From NCBI RefSeq assembly GCF_034424155.1, contig NZ_CP139992.1:1752012-1816011 (forward strand): 64,000 nt of DNA, in the 5' to 3' direction. A model generated the notes under the pieces. That model saw only the letters and a program-made list of their open reading frames with translations, did not search any database and was not told where the DNA came from. Origin of the DNA: Hafnia alvei. GTDB taxonomy: Bacteria > Pseudomonadota > Gammaproteobacteria > Enterobacterales > Enterobacteriaceae. The translations under genes were made by a program, and so were the position numbers. Below, in pieces: positions 58,524 through 64,000 of the stretch. Numbering within the stretch: the first letter of the stretch is position 1; the number at the start of each line of letters is the position of its first letter.

Positions 58524-59447
58524 ATGCGCTGTAAAATTCCTAAGACCGATCTATTAGTGACGTTTGAAGCCGTGGCTCAATATGAAAGCTACACGCGTGC
58601 GGCGGAGAAATTAGCGTTAACGCAGAGTGCGGTATTTCGTCAAATAACCGCATTAGAAGAATTTCTCAACGTGTCTTTATTCCATCACGTGCGCAAGCGA
58701 ATTTTTCTTAACGACGCCGGTCGTTATTATCTCGATCTCGTCAGAGATACGCTAGAGCAGATGGAGCGCGATACGCAAAGTATTATGTCCTATCAATCTA
58801 CGCAACAGATTTTGGAATTAGCGGTCACGCCAACGTTTAGCACACATTGGCTTATTCCTAACCTGAGTGACTTTCATGAAAATAATCCTGAGATAGTGCT
58901 TAATTTAATTGCGCTAACCACACCCGCTGATTTTTTAAATCTGCGCTATGACGCCGTGATTATGCGCGAAGACTTCTGTAGCCCTTGGGCTGAGAATGAA
59001 CATTTATTTGAAGAAGAGTTAGTTCCGGTGTGTAGCCGAATGCTGTGGCGCGACGATAAAGAGGTGATGCGCGCGGACCAGTTACTGGATGAATTCACGT
59101 TGTTACATCAGACTACACGGCTAGATTCATGGCACGATTGGTTTGCGTTATCCGGCGTGAGCAGCCCGCAGGTGCGCATGGGGCCACGCTTTGATCTGCT
59201 CTCTATGCTGATTTCCGCCGTGCGTTCCAATTTGGGCGTTGCGCTGCTGCCGCGCTTTGCAATTCATAAAGATCTTGAAAATGGCGATATGGTGATCCCG
59301 TGTGATTTACCTATGAGCACCGGTAACCACTTTATTTTAACCTATAAAGAAGGAAAGCGAGGGTTGCGTAGTTTGCAGAAGTTTAGCCATTGGGTGCATG
59401 AAAAATCGAATGACGAGGAATTAAAAAGAACAGGTATTCACAGTTAA
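58524..59447 (+). CDS. LysR-family transcriptional regulator (GcvA-like)
   Basis: A 307-residue LysR regulator. The HTH reads TFEAVAQYESYTRAAEKLALTQSAVFRQITALE, and the effector domain includes LELAVTPTFSTHWLIPNLSDF. It starts 32 bases after cobT and lies immediately upstream of the fumarase/mesaconase gene in the same direction. It is the only regulator inside the glutamate/B12 block and the natural candidate to control fumD-cobO, and perhaps the leftward operon; the ligand is unknown. Confidence 0.9.
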   Translation: MRCKIPKTDLLVTFEAVAQYESYTRAAEKLALTQSAVFRQITALEEFLNVSLFHHVRKRIFLNDAGRYYLDLVRDTLEQMERDTQSIMSYQSTQQILELAVTPTFSTHWLIPNLSDFHENNPEIVLNLIALTTPADFLNLRYDAVIMREDFCSPWAENEHLFEEELVPVCSRMLWRDDKEVMRADQLLDEFTLLHQTTRLDSWHDWFALSGVSSPQVRMGPRFDLLSMLISAVRSNLGVALLPRFAIHKDLENGDMVIPCDLPMSTGNHFILTYKEGKRGLRSLQKFSHWVHEKSNDEELKRTGIHS

Positions 59448-59608
59448 GCATCATATGTTGAAAATTGAACAATTGATTTTTAAGTTAATAAAATAATAAT
59501 TGGAATTGTTTTTATATTTTCAATTTTTAAATAATCTATCTTTTTGTTACGCCTCATGGCTAGCAAGATCCTCTTGCTACTATTTTTTCAATTTATTGAG
59601 TAAAAATA

Positions 59609-61255
59609 ATGCATAAAAATGATTTTTTTTACCAAGAGATATTTCCTCTATCTGAAGATAAAACCGAGTATTACCTCCTTACCGATAAATACGTTTCTAC
59701 TTTTACTATTGCTGGCAAGGAAGTGCTTAAAATAGAGCCTGAGGCGTTAACGCTGGTTTCCCAACAGGCGTTTCATGATGCGTCATTTTTCTTGCGTCCT
59801 GCGCATCAGCAGCAGGTAGCAGCCATTTTGCACGATCCACAGGCCAGTGAAAACGACAAATATGTGGCTTTACAGCTCCTGCGCAATTCTGAAATCTCAG
59901 CGAAGGGCATCTTGCCCAACTGCCAAGACACGGGCACATCAACGATTGTGGCCAAGAAGGGCCAGTATGTTTGGACCGATACTGACGACGTAGAAGCGCT
60001 ATCACGCGGCATTTTTAATACCTTCCGCCAAGACAATTTGCGCTATTCACAAAATGCGGCGTTAGATATGTACAACGAAGTGAATACTGCGACCAACCTG
60101 CCCGGACAAATTGATATTTTTGCTACCACCGGCGCGCAGTATTCATTTTTGTTCGTGAATAAAGGCGGCGGCTCAGCCAACAAAGCCGCGCTGTATCAGG
60201 AAACCAAAGCGATTCTTGAGCCGGAAAAACTTAAAGCGTTTCTGATCGACAAAATGAAAAGTTTAGGCACGGCAGCCTGCCCGCCGTATCACATTGCCTT
60301 CGTGGTTGGAGGCTTATCGGCGGAACAAACCTTAAAAACCGCTAAGTTGGCCTCAACCAAATATTTCGATGCGCTGCCGGTGAGCGGCAATGAGTACGGT
60401 CAGGCATTTCGCGATACGCATTTAGAACAGAGCCTACTCGAGGCTTCACGTGAGTTTGGCTTAGGAGCGCAGTTTGGCGGCAAATATTTTGCGCACGATG
60501 TGCGGGTTATTCGCCTGCCGCGCCACGGTGGATCGTGTCCGATTGGCATGGCTATTTCGTGCTCGTCAGATCGCAATATCAAAGCCAAAATCAACAAGCA
60601 GGGGATCTGGCTGGAGAAATTAGAACGCCATCCTGAACGCTACATTCCACAGGCGATGCGCCAGCATCAAGAAGGGCAGGTCGTCGATATTGATCTTAAC
60701 CGCCCGATGGTGGAGATCTTGCAAGAACTTTCGCGCTATCCGGTTTCGACGCGCGTGTCGCTCAACGGGCCGTTGATTGTGGCGCGTGACATTGTCCATG
60801 CCAAGCTTAAAGAACGCCTAGAGCAGGGCGAGTCGTTGCCACAATATATGAAAGATCATCCCGTGTATTATGCGGGACCCGCCAAAAAACCAGACGAATA
60901 TGTTTCAGGCTCGATGGGGCCGACCACCGGTGGGCGCATGGATAGCTACGTTGAGCTGTTTCAATCCCACGGCGGAAGTTTAGTGATGCTCGCCAAAGGC
61001 AACCGTAGCCAGCAGGTAACTGACGCTTGCGCACAGCATGGGGGCTTTTATCTGGGCAGTATCGGCGGTTCGGCGGCCATACTGGCGCAGGAATATATTG
61101 AAAGCCTCGAGTGTCTTGAATATCCCGAACTGGGCATGGAAGCAGTATGGAAAATGAATGTCAAAAACTTCCCTGCGTTTATTTTAGTCGATGATAAAGG
61201 CCATTCATTTTTCGACCAAATTCAGATGAAGGCATGCGCAGGCTGTCAAAAATAG
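59609..61255 (+). CDS. fumD: Class I fumarase, probable mesaconase (FumD type)
   Basis: A 548-residue iron-sulfur hydratase, the same length as E. coli FumA and FumB. The three 4Fe-4S ligand cysteines lie in [20 protein letters not shown] and [14 protein letters not shown]. In E. coli O157:H7 a class I fumarase (FumD) encoded with glutamate mutase hydrates mesaconate to (S)-citramalate as well as fumarate, and FumA/FumB also do so. The link here to glmSLE and mal makes mesaconase the likely role; fumarase activity should persist. Oxygen-sensitive. Confidence 0.88.
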   Translation: MHKNDFFYQEIFPLSEDKTEYYLLTDKYVSTFTIAGKEVLKIEPEALTLVSQQAFHDASFFLRPAHQQQVAAILHDPQASENDKYVALQLLRNSEISAKGILPNCQDTGTSTIVAKKGQYVWTDTDDVEALSRGIFNTFRQDNLRYSQNAALDMYNEVNTATNLPGQIDIFATTGAQYSFLFVNKGGGSANKAALYQETKAILEPEKLKAFLIDKMKSLGTAACPPYHIAFVVGGLSAEQTLKTAKLASTKYFDALPVSGNEYGQAFRDTHLEQSLLEASREFGLGAQFGGKYFAHDVRVIRLPRHGGSCPIGMAISCSSDRNIKAKINKQGIWLEKLERHPERYIPQAMRQHQEGQVVDIDLNRPMVEILQELSRYPVSTRVSLNGPLIVARDIVHAKLKERLEQGESLPQYMKDHPVYYAGPAKKPDEYVSGSMGPTTGGRMDSYVELFQSHGGSLVMLAKGNRSQQVTDACAQHGGFYLGSIGGSAAILAQEYIESLECLEYPELGMEAVWKMNVKNFPAFILVDDKGHSFFDQIQMKACAGCQK

Positions 61256-61271
61256 CCATAGGAGCATTGTC

Positions 61272-61862
61272 ATGAGTGAAGAACGCTATCAACAGCGCCA
61301 ACAGCAGCTCAAAGAGCGCGTAGAACAACGCGTTGCGGCAGCCACGAAACGCTGCGGGATCGTGATTGTATTTACCGGCAATGGCAAAGGTAAAACCTCT
61401 GCGGCTTTTGGTACGGCGGCACGGGCAATCGGTCACGGTATGAAGGTCGGCGTGGTGCAATTCATCAAAGGGGAGTGGGAGAGCGGCGAGCGCAATCTCC
61501 TCGAACGCGCTGGGGCTGAATTTCATATTATGGCCACCGGTTTTACCTGGGATACTCAAGATAAGCTGTCGGATACGCGGGCTGCGGTGACGGCGTGGGA
61601 ACAGGGCAAGCGTATGCTGGCAGACCCTTCCTATGGGCTAGTTATCTTAGATGAACTGACCTATATGCTGACCTATGGCTATTTGGCGCTCGATGAGGTA
61701 TTAACCGCGCTCGAAAATCGACCTGCTCAGCAAAATGTGGTGATCACGGGAAGAGCCTGTCACCGAGATATTATCGCGTTGGCAGATACGGTGAGTGAAC
61801 TACGGCCGGTTAAACACGCCTTTGATAACGGCATTCAGGCACAGGCAGGCATTGATTGGTAA
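61272..61862 (+). CDS. btuR: Cob(I)yrinic acid a,c-diamide adenosyltransferase (CobO/BtuR)
   Basis: A 196-residue P-loop adenosyltransferase, same length as E. coli BtuR. The Walker A-type loop is FTGNGKGKTSAAFGTAARA; FIKGEWESGERNLLE, ATGFTWDTQD and the C-terminal VSELRPVKHAFD are conserved. It makes the Co-C bond of adenosylcobalamin, the form required by glutamate mutase. It lies 16 bases after fumD, so the cofactor-activating enzyme is cotranscribed with the mesaconase. Confidence 0.95.
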   Translation: MSEERYQQRQQQLKERVEQRVAAATKRCGIVIVFTGNGKGKTSAAFGTAARAIGHGMKVGVVQFIKGEWESGERNLLERAGAEFHIMATGFTWDTQDKLSDTRAAVTAWEQGKRMLADPSYGLVILDELTYMLTYGYLALDEVLTALENRPAQQNVVITGRACHRDIIALADTVSELRPVKHAFDNGIQAQAGIDW

Positions 61863-61901
61863 TACGCATCGAAACGTAATAAAGCTTGCTTGCTACGTAA
61901 C

Positions 61902-61931
61902 AAAGGCCATGCCGTGCTGTGTGGCCTTTTT
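61902..61931 (+). terminator. Terminator after btuR
   Basis: AAAGGCCA and TGGCCTTT arms around a loop of about 12 bases, followed by TTC, close the fumD-btuR transcript. Confidence 0.8.
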
Positions 61932-62209
61932 CTCGCCAAAAAACAAATGATGAAATTTTCCCCGTTTTGCCTAAACAGTGACTATAGTCAATGTATGACA
62001 CGGCAATAAAGCAAGTCATTGGTTTCCTATCACACTTTAAGACGGCTTGGCTTAGGCTTTGTTTATAGTTTTGTCCATCTCTAAGAACTTTCTAAATAGT
62101 ATTAAATTTCGTTTTTTCTGGATGAAAAAAATAAATCCCTAACGGTTAGTGTTGTTAATGTTAAGCGATATATGCATGCAATTTATAAGGTTATTGATTT
62201 TCTAATTAA

Positions 62210-62350
62210 AAATCAATGATATGAGTTTTTATGATTGAAAGTAAAGATAGATTATGACGATCAATTGAGCGTTTTTGATTGGCTGTGATTGGTGTTGACG
62301 ATCAATAGATCAGATTTGATCGAAATTGATTATCGAAATACCCATTGATA
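62210..62350 (+). promoter_or_regulatory. Cluster of ATTGAT/ATCAAT motifs upstream of the LuxR-like gene
   Basis: Within 140 bases the motif ATCAAT or its complement recurs at least five times, with further GATC-containing variants. The 11-mer TGACGATCAAT occurs at 62255-62265 and again at 62296-62306 (41 bp, about four helical turns apart). This looks like an operator array for a dimeric regulator, possibly the product of the gene that follows. Confidence 0.5.
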
Positions 62351-62426
62351 GAATGAGTGAATATTCTATCTTGTAAATGCGGTGTTGAGTGAATGCTTCG
62401 CTGAAGCACCCTGCTTGGGGGACATC

Positions 62427-63071
62427 ATGGATGACATATTCTTATTCAGTCGCTCGCACATCATGCAGTTGGCTATTGCGAGCATCACAGGATGCCGTTC
62501 AGCAACACCTCGAACCAGCCCAAACTTCAAGTTTCAAAACCCCATACAAACTGCCGTAGCGGTGCTGATCATTCGGCCTAAGCTACTGGTGGTTGATACG
62601 GTGCTAACGTGCGCCGCTGATATCCAGTATTTATTGCAACGTCTGGCCGAAGAGAGCTATCGCAGCCGTATCGTTCTGATCGTTGACAATAAAAACACTC
62701 AAATGGCACGCCGCTACCCGCTAGATTTCCCTGAACTCAACATCGCGTGCATCGGTGACCTGCAAGCGCTCTCTGACACTATTCAGAGCACCTCGCAAGG
62801 GTATTTGGTGAATACGCTGTCCTCGCAAATTTATCTTGGCCTGCAAAAGCATATCTCCAATAAATTTGCGGCGTTATTGATGGACTGGGATGCTGCGTGC
62901 TCGCAGGCGAAGCGCAAGGGTAACGACTACAAAAATATTTTAAACAGACGCTCTTATCTCAAGAAGAAACTGGGACTCAAGAACAAAACTGAGATTGATC
63001 TTCTAATTGGTATGCTAAAACAGCCAAATCGTACCAACGACGCCACTTCTCCCCTGCGTCAGAGCGTTTAG
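62427..63071 (+). CDS. Putative LuxR-like transcriptional regulator
   Basis: A 214-residue protein not recognised as a named family. The N-terminal half alternates hydrophobic strands and helices like a degenerate receiver domain (AVAVLIIRPKLLVVDTVL, SRIVLIVDNK, ELNIACIGD). The C-terminus NILNRRSYLKKKLGLKNKTEIDLLIGML resembles the end of a LuxR-type HTH (recognition helix and K-L-G-L-x-N). ATG 62427 has GGGGGA five bases upstream; another in-frame ATG lies 45 bases earlier. The ATCAAT cluster lies upstream. Confidence 0.55.
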   Translation: MDDIFLFSRSHIMQLAIASITGCRSATPRTSPNFKFQNPIQTAVAVLIIRPKLLVVDTVLTCAADIQYLLQRLAEESYRSRIVLIVDNKNTQMARRYPLDFPELNIACIGDLQALSDTIQSTSQGYLVNTLSSQIYLGLQKHISNKFAALLMDWDAACSQAKRKGNDYKNILNRRSYLKKKLGLKNKTEIDLLIGMLKQPNRTNDATSPLRQSV

Positions 63072-63131
63072 ACAGTCGCCACCGCGCCCCCGTATAACGC
63101 ACCCGTACAAATTACAACCACCTGAGATATC

Positions 63132-63158
63132 AGCCTCGCCTACCGCGGGGCTATTTTT
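63132..63158 (+). terminator. Terminator after the LuxR-like gene
   Basis: AGCCTCGC, loop, GCGGGGCT (one G-T pair) followed by ATTTTTAT, 60 bases after the stop. Confidence 0.75.
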
Positions 63159-63630
63159 ATGCCTCAACGCTTATTTTGCCTGTTTTTTGATCTGTATTTT
63201 ATCCCGCGACTTGATGCATTTTATTTACTTTAAAGCTAAATGTGCCAAACCCAATGATAAAACCACCGCATGGACCTGAATATAGTGAAAGGTTATATAA
63301 ATGACTTATCGGAAATTCATGTAATTAATATATACGTCAGCCATAAGTTGAGAATCATCGCGTGAGAAAAACATCTTGGATTATCTGTGATGAACGCAAG
63401 AAAACTCCTATTTTTAAACGTATCGTAAATGGATGATGATTATTTATTTGAATTCAACTCGTGGCGATAAATCATCCGGTTTATATGGACATATTGGTTA
63501 TCTTTATCGGGTTAATGCAAGGTTATTAACGTCTTTTGTGCTATTGAGTTGATGCGATTCATTGAGTTTTTATATTTTAATAGCAAAGTTCCTAGTGTTG
63601 TCCGATAGTCATTTATTTGCTCATTCCATA

Positions 63631-63744
63631 GAGGAAATATCTTATTTTTGAATTCTAATAAATGACTAGGATTAAGCCCGCACTGAGGTGCCTTAAACCC
63701 TTGCGGTACAAGGGGTATTGGTTTTTATCGTAAGAAATATCTTA
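63631..63744 (+). promoter_or_regulatory. Two RcsAB-like boxes 100 bp apart
   Basis: GAGGAAATATCTTA (63631-63644) and TAAGAAATATCTTA (63731-63744) share GAAATATCTTA exactly 100 bases apart. The first resembles the RcsAB box of E. coli flhDC and the second the RcsA consensus (10 of 14 matches). They lie in the long non-coding right end, presumably upstream of an Rcs-controlled gene beyond the window. Confidence 0.4.
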
Positions 63745-64000
63745 CATTTCAATTAGATGATCTATGTCACAAAACGATCTTTTCGTTACATCCTGTAACA
63801 GTTAAACGTTTCTTAATAGAAGTAAAAACTTCTTAAACTCAGTCACGAGTATTTTGCTTACTCACCTTTCCTTATTAATTAAATATGTACTAGAAATGCT
63901 AAATATCGCCAATCGATGAACGTTTTGACTACGCCGTTTATTCGCAATTAATCCACCTGTTCACGGTGACTTAATTTAAGGCAGGGAATGTTTGTCACGA

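Larger units (their letters stand above)
63072..64000. other. Long non-coding right end of the window
   Basis: About 930 bases, AT-rich, without a convincing gene on either strand. It holds the terminator at 63132, the paired RcsAB-like boxes, and an inverted repeat GAAG-TAAAAA-CTTC near 63820. This looks like the extended control region of a gene that starts beyond 64000. Confidence 0.5.

Noticed and set aside
1-64000. CRISPR array or insertion sequence
   Set aside because: No regularly spaced 23-40 bp repeats with unique spacers, no transposase frame and no terminal inverted repeats were seen; the only large tandem array is coding.

Overview
The window is a chromosomal segment of an enteric gammaproteobacterium. 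From about 1 to 28.6 kb, gene order and protein sequences follow the Escherichia coli pyrD-serT segment almost gene for gene: pyrD, zapC, ycbX, rlmKL, uup, pqiABC, rmf, fabA, lonH, matP, ompA, sulA, sxy, yccS, yccF, helD, mgsA, yccT, yccU, hspQ, rlmI, acyP, tusE, yccA, serT. The proteins are clearly diverged from E. coli, and two genes are extra (ydfZ, and a LysR regulator between rmf and fabA). A Hafnia-like member of the Enterobacterales fits best; this assignment is inference, not a database result.

From tRNA-Ser onward the window is accessory relative to E. coli. Immediately 3' of the tRNA lies a 36-bp sequence that includes its terminator hairpin. It is repeated exactly, in the same orientation, at 35109-35144. 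The two copies bracket a 6.5-kb carbohydrate island: a KdgM-like porin, a GH88-type unsaturated glucuronyl hydrolase, an oligosaccharide/H+ symporter of the LacY type, a DUF2264 protein, and a divergent AraC regulator. No integrase is present. To the right of the second copy is a broken 3' remnant of murQ. Next comes a 2404-residue autotransporter with an S6-type protease domain and a linker of 59 consecutive (V/I)-(D/N)-P tripeptides.

From 43 to 62 kb lies a glutamate-fermentation and vitamin B12 supercluster. The leftward genes form a coherent route: exported glutaminase, acidic amino acid symporter, DUF4387 and AtuA-like proteins, methylaspartate ammonia-lyase, and glutamate mutase E, L and S. 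On the far side are a PduX-like threonine kinase and CobA (leftward), then CbiP, CobS, CobT, a LysR regulator, a class I fumarase likely acting as mesaconase (FumD type), and the cobalamin adenosyltransferase (rightward). Read together: glutamine is hydrolysed outside the cytoplasm, glutamate is imported, the B12-dependent mutase makes 3-methylaspartate, ammonia-lyase makes mesaconate, and the fumarase homologue hydrates it to citramalate. Cobalamin genes supply the cofactor. No citramalate lyase is visible, and the tightly coupled AtuA/DUF4387 pair is the obvious unknown.

The right end (62.4-64 kb) holds a putative LuxR-like regulator behind a run of ATCAAT motifs. About 0.9 kb of non-coding DNA follows, with two related RcsAB-like boxes exactly 100 bp apart, probably upstream of a gene beyond the window.
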